In this document: positions 31,909 through 40,511 of the stretch, piece by piece
How the letters are laid out: each line of letters starts with the position of its first letter
Position numbering within the stretch: the first letter of the stretch is position 1
From: Sinorhizobium fredii NGR234
Lineage (GTDB): Bacteria; Pseudomonadota; Alphaproteobacteria; Rhizobiales; Rhizobiaceae
Assembly (NCBI RefSeq): GCF_000018545.1
Contig: NC_012587.1
Location: forward strand, 1,240,001-1,304,000
Reading direction: 5' to 3'
DNA length: 64,000 nt
Translations under genes and position numbers: made by a program
Notes under the pieces: generated by a model
What the model saw: only the letters and a program-made list of their open reading frames with translations
Told to the model about the DNA's origin: nothing
The model's database searches: none

Positions 31909-31933
31909 GGAACTTTGAAGTCAGCAAACCGTT
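31909..31933 (+). promoter_or_regulatory. General stress response (EcfG/RpoE2) promoter for prkA-yeaH-spoVR
   Basis: GGAAC (31909-31913), a 16-nt spacer and CGTT (31930-31933) form a perfect match to the alphaproteobacterial EcfG promoter consensus GGAAC-N16/17-CGTT. Transcription would begin near 31940, about 60 nt before the prkA start. It is the only perfect example I noticed in an intergenic region of the window. Confidence 0.8.
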
Positions 31934-32000
31934 CACTTGAAGCAATGCCCGACTGGCAGCGATCCCGGTTCAACCAAGCGGCTTGCCGCGGGAGAGCACG

Positions 32001-33950
32001 ATGCAAAGGAGTGAATCTGACGTCTTCGACCTCTTTTCGGAGATCTATTCGAGTGCAGCGCAAGAAGAGATAAGTCTGCAGGAATATCTCCTCGCATGTC
32101 GCGACGACAAGAGTATGTATGCCACCGCGCAGGAGCGGATGGTGGATGCCATCGGCGAACCGGTCCTCGTCGATACCAGCGCTGACGAGCGCCTCGGCCG
32201 AATCTTCTCCAACAGAACCATCAAGATCTATCCGGCCTTTTCCGATTTCTTCGGCATGGAGGACACGATCGAGCGGATCGTCGGCTACTTCCGCTATGCT
32301 GCCCAAGGTCTCGAGGAGCGCAAGCAGGTTCTCTACCTCCTTGGCCCGGTCGGCGGCGGCAAGTCTTCGCTTGCGGAGCGGCTGAAGAAGCTCATGGAGC
32401 AGCGGCCGATCTATACGCTGATGGTCGACGGCAAGATCAGCCCGGTCTTCGAATCTCCCTTGGGCCTGTTTCATCCCGAGCGCATGGCCGACCTCCTCGA
32501 GGACAAATACGGCATCGCTCGGCGGAGGCTTACCGGCCTGATTTCCCCCTGGGCGGCAAAGCGGCTCGACGAGGTCGGCGGCGACATATCGAAATTCAGC
32601 GTCGTCAAGCTTACGCCGTCGCGCCTGCGTCAGATCGCCATCGCCAAGACAGAGCCTGGGGACGAAAACAACCAGGATGTCTCCTCGCTGGTCGGCAAGG
32701 TCGACATCCGCCAACTCGAGAACTACAGCCAGGCGGATCCGGATGCCTATTCCTATAGTGGCGGCCTGAACCGCACGACGCAAGGGCTGCTGGAATTCGT
32801 CGAGATGTTCAAGGCGCCGATCAAGGTGCTGCACCCGCTTCTGACGGCGACCCAGGAGGGCAGCTACAACGGGACGGAGAATTTCGGTGCCTTCCCTTAT
32901 CAGGGAACGATCCTGGCGCACTCGAACGAATCGGAATGGCTCCAGTTCAAGAACAACCGCAACAACGAGGCGTTCCTCGACCGCATCCTGGTGGTCAAGG
33001 TTCCCTATTGCCTGCGCGTCACCGAAGAGAAGATGATCTATGAGAAGCTTCTTCGTGAGAGCGAGTTGTTCAACAATCGCTGCGCTCCGGAGGTACTGGA
33101 GATCCTGAGCCGCTTTACCGTCTCGACGCGGCTGGTGCCGCATGAGAACTCGTCGCTTTACACGAAGATGCGCGTCTATGACGGCGAGAACCTCAAGGAT
33201 GTCGATCCGAAGGCGCGCTCGGTCCAGGAATATCGCGACGCCGCGGGCGTCGACGAAGGCATGACCGGCGTCAGCACGCGCTTCGCCTTCAAGGTTCTGT
33301 CGGAGACCTTCAACTACGATACGAAGGAGGTCGCCGCCGATCCTGTTCACCTGATGTACATCATGGAACAGGCGATCAAGCGCGAGCAGTTCGCGAAGGA
33401 AACCGAAGCGGCCTATCTCGACTTCATCAAGTCGGAGCTTGCCAGCCGCTATGCCGAATTCATCGGCCATGAAATCCAGAAAGCCTATCTGGAATCCTAC
33501 AGCGAATACGGCCAGAACCTCTTCGACCGCTACATCGCCTATGCCGACGCATGGCTCGAGGATCAGGACTTCAAGGATCCCGATACGGGCCAGATCCTCA
33601 ACCGCAAGATCCTCGACAGCGAACTGTCGCAGATCGAAAAGCCGGCCGGCATTGCCAACCCGAAGGACTTCCGCAACGAGGTCGTCAAGTTCACGCTGCG
33701 CGCCCGTGCCAAGAACCACGGCCGCAACCCGTCCTGGACGAGCTACGAGAAACTCAGGGAAGTCATCGAGAAACGGATGTTCGGTCAGGTCGAGGACCTG
33801 CTGCCGGTTATCAGCTTCGGCTCCAAGAAAGACAGCGCGACCGAGAAGCAACATTTCGAATTCGTCCAGCGCATGGCGGAGCGTGGCTACACCGAACGGC
33901 AGGTGCGTCGACTGGTCGACTGGTACATGCGCGTCAACAAGGCAGGCTAA
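32001..33950 (+). CDS. prkA: PrkA-family serine protein kinase / AAA ATPase
   Basis: This 649-residue protein has an N-terminal AAA-type domain with Walker A GPVGGGKS (residues 115-122) and a C-terminal PrkA domain. Homologues are variously reported as protein kinases or ATP-dependent proteases (YeaG). The ATG at 32001 has GGGAG 6 nt upstream; an in-frame TTG at 31983 is less likely. It opens a three-gene unit with yeaH and spoVR, conserved together in many bacteria and linked to stationary-phase and stress survival. A stress-sigma promoter precedes it. Confidence 0.94.
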   Translation: MQRSESDVFDLFSEIYSSAAQEEISLQEYLLACRDDKSMYATAQERMVDAIGEPVLVDTSADERLGRIFSNRTIKIYPAFSDFFGMEDTIERIVGYFRYAAQGLEERKQVLYLLGPVGGGKSSLAERLKKLMEQRPIYTLMVDGKISPVFESPLGLFHPERMADLLEDKYGIARRRLTGLISPWAAKRLDEVGGDISKFSVVKLTPSRLRQIAIAKTEPGDENNQDVSSLVGKVDIRQLENYSQADPDAYSYSGGLNRTTQGLLEFVEMFKAPIKVLHPLLTATQEGSYNGTENFGAFPYQGTILAHSNESEWLQFKNNRNNEAFLDRILVVKVPYCLRVTEEKMIYEKLLRESELFNNRCAPEVLEILSRFTVSTRLVPHENSSLYTKMRVYDGENLKDVDPKARSVQEYRDAAGVDEGMTGVSTRFAFKVLSETFNYDTKEVAADPVHLMYIMEQAIKREQFAKETEAAYLDFIKSELASRYAEFIGHEIQKAYLESYSEYGQNLFDRYIAYADAWLEDQDFKDPDTGQILNRKILDSELSQIEKPAGIANPKDFRNEVVKFTLRARAKNHGRNPSWTSYEKLREVIEKRMFGQVEDLLPVISFGSKKDSATEKQHFEFVQRMAERGYTERQVRRLVDWYMRVNKAG

Positions 33951-33975
33951 GGGTGCGGTTTCCAGGGGGCAGCAT

Positions 33976-35292
33976 ATGCCGAACTTTATCGACCGCCGCC
34001 TTAACCCGAAGGACAAGAGTCTCGGTAACAGGCAGCGCTTCCTGAAGCGCGCGCGCGAGGAACTGAAGCGAGCGATCAAGGAACAGGTCAAGTCGGGAAA
34101 GATCACCGACGTCGACGCCGAACACAACGTGTCGATGCCGGCGCGGGGCGTTAGTGAACCGACGTTCCAGCCGGCCGGCGATTCCGGCGAAAGGCAATAT
34201 GTCTTGCCCGGCAATCGCGAGTTCGCTGCCGGCGATCGTCTTCCGAAGAGGTCTTCCGGCGGGGGCGCCACGGGCGCGGGTGCCGGAACCGGACAGAGCC
34301 AGGACGAATTTCAATTCGTCCTTTCGCGAGAGGAAGTACTCGATCTCTTCTTCGAGGACCTCGAACTCCCCGATATGGTGAAGCTCAACCTGAAGGAGTC
34401 CGTCGCCTTCAAACGGCGCCGCGCCGGCTTTGCCGCAACCGGATCGCCGATGAACATCAATGTCGGCCGCACGATGCGCAACAGCTTCGGTCGCCGTATC
34501 GCCCTGCACCGGCCGGGGCGGAAGGAAATGGAGGCGATTGCCGAGGAGATCGCCAGGCTGGAGGTGGAGCCGAACGCCGGCGCAAAACACCTGCAGCATC
34601 TCGAGGAACTGCGCCAGAAGCTGGAAAAGCTGGAACGGCGGCGTCGGCGCATTCCTTACGTCGATCCGGTCGACATCCGCTTCAACCGCTTCGAGCAGCA
34701 GCCGCTGCCGAATGCCAGTGCCGTGATGTTCTGCCTGATGGATGTTTCCGCTTCCATGGGCGAGCGCGAGAAGGACCTTGCCAAGCGCTTCTTCGTGCTG
34801 CTGCACCTCTTTCTGAAGCGACGCTACGACAGGATCGATATCGTCTTCATTCGCCACACCGACGAGGCCGGCGAGGTGGACGAGAATACCTTCTTCTACA
34901 GCAAGCAGAGCGGCGGCACGATCGTCTCGACGGCGCTCGAGGAGATGCTCCGCGTCATTCGGGAACGCTATCCGGCCCGCGAATGGAACATCTATGCTGC
35001 CCAGGCCTCGGATGGCGAGAACATCTCCGGCGACTCGGAGCGTTGCGCGTCGCTCTTGCACGACGACCTGATGCGGCTTTGCCAGTATTACGCTTATGTC
35101 GAGATCATCGACGAGCGCGAAACCGAGATTTTCGGCACCACCGACAACGGGACCTCGCTCTGGCGCGCCTATCGGACGGTCGATGGCGAGTGGCCGAATT
35201 TCCAGATGACCCGTATCGCCAAACCGGCCGACATCTACCCCGTCTTCCGGAAACTCTTCGGCAAACAGCCGGCTGTGCAAGTGCGTAAGTGA
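33976..35292 (+). CDS. yeaH: YeaH/UPF0229 family protein (DUF444)
   Basis: This 438-residue protein starts MPNFIDRRLNPKDKSLGNRQRF, with AGGGGG upstream. The first 100 residues are basic and partly disordered, with a glycine-rich stretch near 95. The C-terminal half resembles a von Willebrand A fold, with a metal-site-like motif DVSASMGEREKDLAKRFF (MIDAS type DxSxS). It is the usual partner gene of PrkA/YeaG. The precise function is unknown. A longer open frame upstream lies inside prkA and is rejected. Confidence 0.92.
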   Translation: MPNFIDRRLNPKDKSLGNRQRFLKRAREELKRAIKEQVKSGKITDVDAEHNVSMPARGVSEPTFQPAGDSGERQYVLPGNREFAAGDRLPKRSSGGGATGAGAGTGQSQDEFQFVLSREEVLDLFFEDLELPDMVKLNLKESVAFKRRRAGFAATGSPMNINVGRTMRNSFGRRIALHRPGRKEMEAIAEEIARLEVEPNAGAKHLQHLEELRQKLEKLERRRRRIPYVDPVDIRFNRFEQQPLPNASAVMFCLMDVSASMGEREKDLAKRFFVLLHLFLKRRYDRIDIVFIRHTDEAGEVDENTFFYSKQSGGTIVSTALEEMLRVIRERYPAREWNIYAAQASDGENISGDSERCASLLHDDLMRLCQYYAYVEIIDERETEIFGTTDNGTSLWRAYRTVDGEWPNFQMTRIAKPADIYPVFRKLFGKQPAVQVRK

Positions 35293-35304
35293 GAGGCGAC
35301 CGGA

Positions 35305-36855
35305 ATGCCAAAAAAGGGTGCGGCTTCAAACCTCCTGTTCCAGGGCTCTGACTGGAATTTCGAAACGCTCTCGCGCGCCTATGACGCGATCGAGACGGTT
35401 GCGCTCGAGGACCTCGGGCTCGACGTCTATCCCAATCAGCTTGAGATCATCTCTTCCGAACAGATGCTCGACGCCTATTCCTCCGTCGGCATGCCGCTGA
35501 TGTACCAGCACTGGTCCTTCGGCAAGCGCTTCGTCTTCGAGGACAATCTCTATCGCAGGGGCAGGCGCGGACTGGCCTACGAGCTGGTGATCAACTCCAA
35601 TCCCTGCATCACCTACCTGATGGAGGAGAATACCATGGCCATGCAGGCCCTGGTGACGGCGCACGCGGCCTTCGGCCACAATCATTTCTTCAAGAACAAT
35701 TACCTGTTTCGCCAATGGACAGATGCCAGCGCCATCCTGAGTTACATGGAGTTTGCCAAGAAATACATCATCAAATGCGAGGAGCGCTACGGGACCACGG
35801 CCGTGGAGGCCATTCTCGATTCCGCCCATGCCCTCATGGATCAGGGTGTCTTCCGCTACCGCCGGCCGCCGCGGCTGTCGTCGGAAAAGGAACGGGAACG
35901 GATGCGCGAGAGGCTCGAATACGAGGAGCAGACTTTTAGCGACTTGTGGCGGACGCTTCCAACGACGAGCGAGAGCAGCGACCCGGACGCGGTCGAACGC
36001 GACGTGATGGAGCGCAAGAAGGCGCTTAACCTGCCGGACGAAAACCTTCTCTATTTCCTGGAGAAGACCAGCCTGATCCTTGAGCCCTGGCAGCGGGAAA
36101 TCCTCAGGATCGTCCGGGTCATCGCCCAGTACTTCTATCCGCAGCGGCAGACCAAGGTGATGAACGAGGGATGCGCGACCTTCGTTCACTACACCATCAT
36201 GAACACTCTCTTCGATCAGGGGAGAGTAACCGAAGGGGCGATGCTGGAGATTCTCCAGAGCCATACCAACGTCGTCTTTCAGCCGTCGTTCGACGATCCG
36301 CGCTTTCCCGGCATCAACCCTTATGCGCTCGGCTTCGCCATGATGCAGGACATCGAGCGGATCTGCGTCGATCCCACTTCCGAAGACCGCGACTGGTTCC
36401 CCGAAATCGCCGGCAGCGGCAATTGGCGCGAGACGTTGCTGGATGCCTGGGCGAACCACCGCGACGAGTCCTTCATCCTGCAGTATTTGAGCCCGTCGCT
36501 GATACGCAAGTTCCGGCTGTTCCTGTTGTCGGACGAGGCGGACGAGAAATACTGTGAGGTCGCCTCGATCCATAACGAACGCGGCTATGAGGCCATCCGC
36601 GCGGCCCTCGCGCGCAGCTATGATATCGGCGCGAACCAGCCGGACATCCAGGTCATGGATGTCGACCTCCTGGGCGATCGCCACCTGCGGCTGCAGCACA
36701 ATATCAAGAATGGCGTTCTCCTCGAGGAGACCAGCCGCGACGCCACGCTCCGGCATGTCCGCCATCTGTGGGGCTATGAAGTCAGCTTGGCCGGTGTCGA
36801 GGCCGAAACGGGCGAGACGCTCTACGAGTGCTCGACGGCCGATATAGAGGAATAG
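35305..36855 (+). CDS. spoVR: SpoVR family protein
   Basis: This 516-residue protein matches the SpoVR family (Escherichia coli YcgB), first named for a Bacillus spore cortex gene but widespread in non-sporulating bacteria. Conserved blocks include MPLMYQHWSFGKRF, NPCITYLMEENTM, HAAFGHNHFFKNNYLF and MNEGCATFVHYTIMN. It begins 12 nt after yeaH and ends the stress-induced unit. The molecular function is unknown. A RIME-like palindrome lies after it. Confidence 0.94.
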   Translation: MPKKGAASNLLFQGSDWNFETLSRAYDAIETVALEDLGLDVYPNQLEIISSEQMLDAYSSVGMPLMYQHWSFGKRFVFEDNLYRRGRRGLAYELVINSNPCITYLMEENTMAMQALVTAHAAFGHNHFFKNNYLFRQWTDASAILSYMEFAKKYIIKCEERYGTTAVEAILDSAHALMDQGVFRYRRPPRLSSEKERERMRERLEYEEQTFSDLWRTLPTTSESSDPDAVERDVMERKKALNLPDENLLYFLEKTSLILEPWQREILRIVRVIAQYFYPQRQTKVMNEGCATFVHYTIMNTLFDQGRVTEGAMLEILQSHTNVVFQPSFDDPRFPGINPYALGFAMMQDIERICVDPTSEDRDWFPEIAGSGNWRETLLDAWANHRDESFILQYLSPSLIRKFRLFLLSDEADEKYCEVASIHNERGYEAIRAALARSYDIGANQPDIQVMDVDLLGDRHLRLQHNIKNGVLLEETSRDATLRHVRHLWGYEVSLAGVEAETGETLYECSTADIEE

Positions 36856-36910
36856 AAAAGTGGCCCGCATTCGGCGACGCGGGCCATTGCAGAACAATTC
36901 GCTTCAGGAT

Positions 36911-36950
36911 CTACAGCGCCGCGCGTCTGATAAGGCGCGCGGCGCTGTAG
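36911..36950. repeat. RIME1-like repeat, first palindrome only (copy B)
   Basis: CTACAGCGCCGCGCG (36911-36925) and its exact inverse (36936-36950) enclose a 10-nt loop. It is the same sequence family as the first palindrome of copies A, C and D, but the second palindrome is missing. It sits between the converging spoVR and the 36952-37320 gene, and its 15-bp stem may aid transcription termination in both directions although no U tract is present. Confidence 0.75.
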
Positions 36951-36951
36951 G

Positions 36952-37320
36952 TCACTTCTCCGTACCGTCGGGCGTAACTTGCTGTACGTCTCCGCCGGTT
37001 CCGGTTTGGGCGGTCGGATCCCGATCCGTCGGCGCGGGTATTGCCGGAGCGGATTGATCTTGATTGACACTACCCGTTTGTTCGGTCGAGGGGGCGGGCT
37101 GAACCTGCTCGGTTTCCGTCGTTCGGTCGCTGTCCGTGCTTTCGCCCCAAATTGCGACCCCGCCCCAAACGACGAAGGCCAGAAGCAGCCCGCCGAGGAG
37201 TACGGCCAGTATGGCCGTGCCGCTGCGGCCCTGCTTCGCCTCCTCGGCGGAAAACGTCTCCCGGTCGGCGTCGTGCGTCGCGGTTGCCGGATCGCCGCGT
37301 TCATCGAGATATTTGGCCAT
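36952..37320 (-). CDS. Small single-pass membrane protein of unknown function
   Basis: This 122-residue protein has a charged N-terminal part (about residues 1-33), one hydrophobic helix (TAILAVLLGGLLLAFVVWGG, about 35-54) and a threonine-, glutamine-, proline-rich tail that would lie in the periplasm. I recognise no domain. Its reading frame and composition look genuine, and homologues with the same layout are common in rhizobia, but its role is unknown. Confidence 0.7.
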   Translation of the reverse strand: MAKYLDERGDPATATHDADRETFSAEEAKQGRSGTAILAVLLGGLLLAFVVWGGVAIWGESTDSDRTTETEQVQPAPSTEQTGSVNQDQSAPAIPAPTDRDPTAQTGTGGDVQQVTPDGTEK

Positions 37321-37333
37321 CGCATCGTCTCCT

Positions 37334-37437
37334 TAGAGCATTTTGCAGTCAGGTGGAATCACCTGACGTCGCACAAATGCGGCAAAAACAAAGGTTTAGA
37401 GCGGCGGCGCGAACGTATGTGAGCCCCTCCCGCTCTA
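37334..37437. repeat. Palindromic intergenic element upstream of the small membrane protein gene
   Basis: Two inverted repeats are visible: TCAGGTG-GAAT-CACCTGA (37349-37366), and TAGAGCGG (37397-37404) against CCGCTCTA (37430-37437). The stretch opens with TTAGAGCATTTT. The TAGAGCGG ends resemble those of the element at 52741-52792. It occupies most of the gap between two minus-strand genes. Confidence 0.55.
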
Positions 37438-37480
37438 GATTTCTCCTTGGAGAACGGGCTTGGCATTGCAATGTTCCGAT

Positions 37481-37738
37481 TTAGTCGCCGAGGGAATCGA
37501 CCATGCTGCGGCGAATGAGCTTGTAGGTGTGGTCGGGCTGAACCTCGTAGGTCTCGTAAACGGTTCTGCCCTCATGCAGGAAACGGTTCTGTATCTTCGT
37601 GCCCGGCGCGGCCTGGGTTTTTCGGGTGGAGGCCGTTTCCCCGTAGGTGAGACTTCCGGGCAGCGGCTCGAGATCTGGCGTGGCCGTGCATCCCGTGAGG
37701 ACCAGGGCGCAGAGGAGGGTGAGGCGCAAAAATTTCAT
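37481..37738 (-). CDS. Small putative lipoprotein
   Basis: This 85-residue protein starts MKFLRLTLLCALVLTGCTATPD, a lipoprotein signal with lipobox LTGC (cysteine at about residue 17). The mature part is about 69 residues, with TGKTIQNRFLHEG-like and YEVQPDHTYKLIRRSM regions. No known family. The open frame extends upstream of 37738 but lacks a signal sequence there, so this start is preferred. Confidence 0.75.
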   Translation of the reverse strand: MKFLRLTLLCALVLTGCTATPDLEPLPGSLTYGETASTRKTQAAPGTKIQNRFLHEGRTVYETYEVQPDHTYKLIRRSMVDSLGD

Positions 37739-37867
37739 CGCATGTCCTTCGGCTTTACTCCGGCACTGCCGCGGGCAGCTCTGCGTCCGATTCGAGACCG
37801 CTTCCGGAAATGCCGCGACCCTATTGAACTGGACGCTGTCGTGCAACCTTGGCACGTTGATCAGACG

Positions 37868-38359
37868 TCAGCTCAGCTTTTCAAACCGTTTCACCGCCCG
37901 CTCACGCTTCAGCCTCGACAATCGGCGGATCCAGAAAATGCCGTCGAGTTGGTCGATTTCGTGCTGAAGGCAGACGGCCATCAGTCCACTTGCCTCCTCC
38001 TCGAGCGTCTCGCCCGAGATCGTCTGATAGCGGACACGAATGCTGGTCGGACGCTCCACCTCTTCGGAAATGCCGGGCATCGACACGCTGCCCTCGCTGT
38101 GGCGCTCTGTCTCCTCAGAGCACCAGATCATCTGCGGATTGACGAAGGTCCGCGGACCTGCCTGGCGCTCCAGCTCGATCACGGTCACCCGCTGCAGCAC
38201 GCCGATATGCGGCGCGGTGATGCCGATTCCGGGGGCCGCACGCATCGTATCCGTGAGGTCATCGACGAGACTGCGAAGGCTGCTGTCGAAGCGGGTGACC
38301 ATTTCGGCGCTCATGCCGAGCGCCGGGTTGGGGAACCGGATGATGGGTCGAAGGGCCAT
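37868..38359 (-). CDS. Peptide deformylase-like protein lacking catalytic residues
   Basis: This 163-residue protein follows the deformylase layout but all three active-site motifs are altered. GxGxAAxQ is GIGITAPH (His at the Gln position, residue 51), EGCLS is EGSVS (Ser91 replaces the metal-binding Cys), and HExxH is HEIDQ (Gln137 replaces the second metal-binding His). Without two of three metal ligands it should not deformylate. It may have a binding or regulatory role, or be a diverged paralogue. It lies alone between a lipoprotein gene and mgtE. Confidence 0.88.
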   Translation of the reverse strand: MALRPIIRFPNPALGMSAEMVTRFDSSLRSLVDDLTDTMRAAPGIGITAPHIGVLQRVTVIELERQAGPRTFVNPQMIWCSEETERHSEGSVSMPGISEEVERPTSIRVRYQTISGETLEEEASGLMAVCLQHEIDQLDGIFWIRRLSRLKRERAVKRFEKLS

Positions 38360-38574
38360 GCGGGTCTCTCATGCGTGGATGCCGACCTGTCGTTTTCGAG
38401 CGGAGCCGGCAAGCCTTACTCCTTTCACTTTTTTCATGTGCATTTGCAACAGCTTGGAGAAAAGGTCCAGGGCCCGTTGCCGATGTATGGACCTTGACGG
38501 AGCTTTGCGCTAGCAGGGCAATGGGCTGGTTATAGCGCAAGTTCGGGCAGCGTATACTTTTGGAGGGCGGGTCC

Positions 38575-39996
38575 ATGAGCGATACAGGCGACGACGACCG
38601 CGGTTCCGAAGAAATCGCTGCCTTTGAAGGCTCGGACATCTATGCCGACGACGGCTCGGTACGCTCGGATTTCCTGATGCATGTCGGTGCCGCGATCGCC
38701 GATCGCGATACGATCTATCTCCGCAAACACGTTGCCGGACTCCATTCGTCCGAACTGGGCGACCTGCTCGAGTCGATCCAACCGGAGCAGCGCCTGGCGC
38801 TGGTTCTGTTGCTCGGAAAGGAGTTCGACCTTGCGGCCTTGACCGAGGTCGACGAGGCGATCCGCCTCGATATCGTCGAGCATTTGCCGAACGAGCAGAT
38901 TGCCGAGGCGATCGGCGAGATGGATTCCGACGATGCGGTCTACATTCTCGAGGACCTCGATCAGGAGGATCAGGAAGAGATCCTCGCCAAGCTGCCCTTC
39001 ACCGAGCGCGTCCGCCTGCGCCGTTCGCTCGACTATCCGGAAAGCACCGCCGGCCGGCGCATGCAGACCGAGTTCGTGGCCGTGCCGCCCTTCTGGACCG
39101 TCGGCCAGACGATCGACTACATGCGCGAGGACGACGATCTCCCGGACAGCTTCACGCAGATCTTCGTGATCGACCCAACCTTCAAACTGCTCGGCACCGT
39201 CGATCTGGACCGCGTGCTGCGCGCCAAGCGATCGGTGAAGATCGATGCGATCATGCGCGACACGAGTCACGCGATCCCGGCCGAAATGGACCAGGAGGAA
39301 GCGGCTCAGCTGTTCGAGCAGTACGACCTCCTGTCGGCGGCGGTCGTCGACGACAACGGGCGCCTGGTCGGGGTGCTGACGATCGACGACGTCGTCGACG
39401 TCATCCAGGAGGAAGCCGAAGAGGACCTGCTGCGTTTGAGCGGCGTCGGCGACGAGGAACTGTCGGACTCTGTCGCCGAGGCGTCCCGCTCGCGCGTTCC
39501 CTGGCTGTTCGTCAATTCGATGACGGCCTGCATCTCCGCCTCCGTCATTGGCCTCTTCGATGCGACGATCCAGCAGATCGTCGCGCTTGCTATCCTCATG
39601 CCGATCGTTGCCGGCATGGGCGGCAATGCCGGCTCCCAGACAATGACGGTGACGGTGCGGGCGCTCGCGACGCGCGGCCTCGATATCCACAATGCATCGC
39701 GGATCATCCGCCGCGAGGCTGGCGTCGGCCTCCTGAACGGCATGATCTTCGGCAGCCTCATCGGTCTTGTGGCAGGCCTCTGGTTTCAGGACCCGGATAT
39801 TGGCGGCATCATCGCAACGGCCATGCTGATCAACATGATGGCGGCGGCGCTCGCCGGCATCCTGATCCCTCTTCTCCTGGATAAGTCCGGCGCCGACCCG
39901 GCCGTTTCCTCCGCGGTCTTCGTGACGGCGATTACGGATGTCACCGGCTTCTTCAGCTTCCTCGGCATTGCCACGTGGTGGTTCCACGTCACATGA
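38575..39996 (+). CDS. mgtE: Magnesium transporter MgtE
   Basis: This 473-residue protein starts MSDTGDDDRGSEEI, with GGAGGG 7 nt upstream. The N-terminal MgtE domain (about 40-150), two CBS domains (about 155-290) and five membrane helices (about 305-473) are in the normal order. Motifs VAGMGGNAGSQT and the last helices with MINMMAAALAGILIP line the pore. It takes up magnesium gated by cytosolic magnesium binding. I saw no magnesium riboswitch upstream. Confidence 0.95.
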   Translation: MSDTGDDDRGSEEIAAFEGSDIYADDGSVRSDFLMHVGAAIADRDTIYLRKHVAGLHSSELGDLLESIQPEQRLALVLLLGKEFDLAALTEVDEAIRLDIVEHLPNEQIAEAIGEMDSDDAVYILEDLDQEDQEEILAKLPFTERVRLRRSLDYPESTAGRRMQTEFVAVPPFWTVGQTIDYMREDDDLPDSFTQIFVIDPTFKLLGTVDLDRVLRAKRSVKIDAIMRDTSHAIPAEMDQEEAAQLFEQYDLLSAAVVDDNGRLVGVLTIDDVVDVIQEEAEEDLLRLSGVGDEELSDSVAEASRSRVPWLFVNSMTACISASVIGLFDATIQQIVALAILMPIVAGMGGNAGSQTMTVTVRALATRGLDIHNASRIIRREAGVGLLNGMIFGSLIGLVAGLWFQDPDIGGIIATAMLINMMAAALAGILIPLLLDKSGADPAVSSAVFVTAITDVTGFFSFLGIATWWFHVT

Positions 39997-40001
39997 GCTG
40001 T

Positions 40002-40023
40002 TTGACTTTTACGTCAAAGTCAA
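40002..40023. promoter_or_regulatory. Candidate MerR operator and promoter
   Basis: TTGACTTT (40002-40009) and AAAGTCAA (40016-40023) are perfect inverted arms around 6 nt. The left arm also looks like a -35 element (TTGACT), with GATAGT at 40025-40030 as a possible -10. MerR-family regulators bind dyads placed within promoters, and the site lies about 27 nt before the merR gene, so autoregulation is likely. Confidence 0.6.
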
Positions 40024-40049
40024 TGATAGTGAGCGTGTGATTTGATGGA

Positions 40050-40445
40050 ATGGCGGGCGTGAACAAGTACTATAGCATCACGGAACTGACGCGGGAATTC
40101 GGTATCTCCACCCGAACATTGCGCTTCTACGAGGATGAAGGGCTGATCCACCCGGAGCGCCGCGGACGCACGCGCCTGTTTCGGCCAGCCGATCGGCATC
40201 TGATCAAGGAAATCCTGCGGGGCCGGCGCATCGGCTTCACCATCGCCGAAATCCGCGAGATTATTGCGGTCTACAAGGACCCTCCGGGCGAAATGGGCCA
40301 ATTGCAGCTTCTCATGAAGCGCGTCGAGGAGAAGCGCGAGGATCTGCGGCAGAAGCGCAAGGACATCGACGATACGCTTGCCGAGCTCGACAATGTCGAA
40401 GAAGCCTGCCTGACGCGCCTCGCCGAGATCGGCGTCGGGACGTAA
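40050..40445 (+). CDS. MerR-family transcriptional regulator, LiuR-like
   Basis: This 131-residue protein has an N-terminal winged helix (YSITELTREFGISTRTLRFYEDEGL, about residues 7-31) followed by the second wing and a C-terminal coiled coil (about 85-120). It has no conserved metal-binding cysteine cluster. The N terminus resembles LiuR-type regulators of branched-chain amino acid catabolism, but no such genes are adjacent. A dyad operator lies upstream. Start could also be GTG 40059. Confidence 0.85.
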   Translation: MAGVNKYYSITELTREFGISTRTLRFYEDEGLIHPERRGRTRLFRPADRHLIKEILRGRRIGFTIAEIREIIAVYKDPPGEMGQLQLLMKRVEEKREDLRQKRKDIDDTLAELDNVEEACLTRLAEIGVGT

Positions 40446-40511
40446 CGTAACGCGCAAATTGTCTGTGTTTCGTCGAAAGGTGGCCGCGCGCCGCCTTTTT
40501 TCGTGCGCCGC

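Noticed and set aside
31902..34271. 789-codon minus-strand frame opposite prkA and the yeaH start
   Set aside because: Antisense shadow of prkA and yeaH; it has no recognisable domain.
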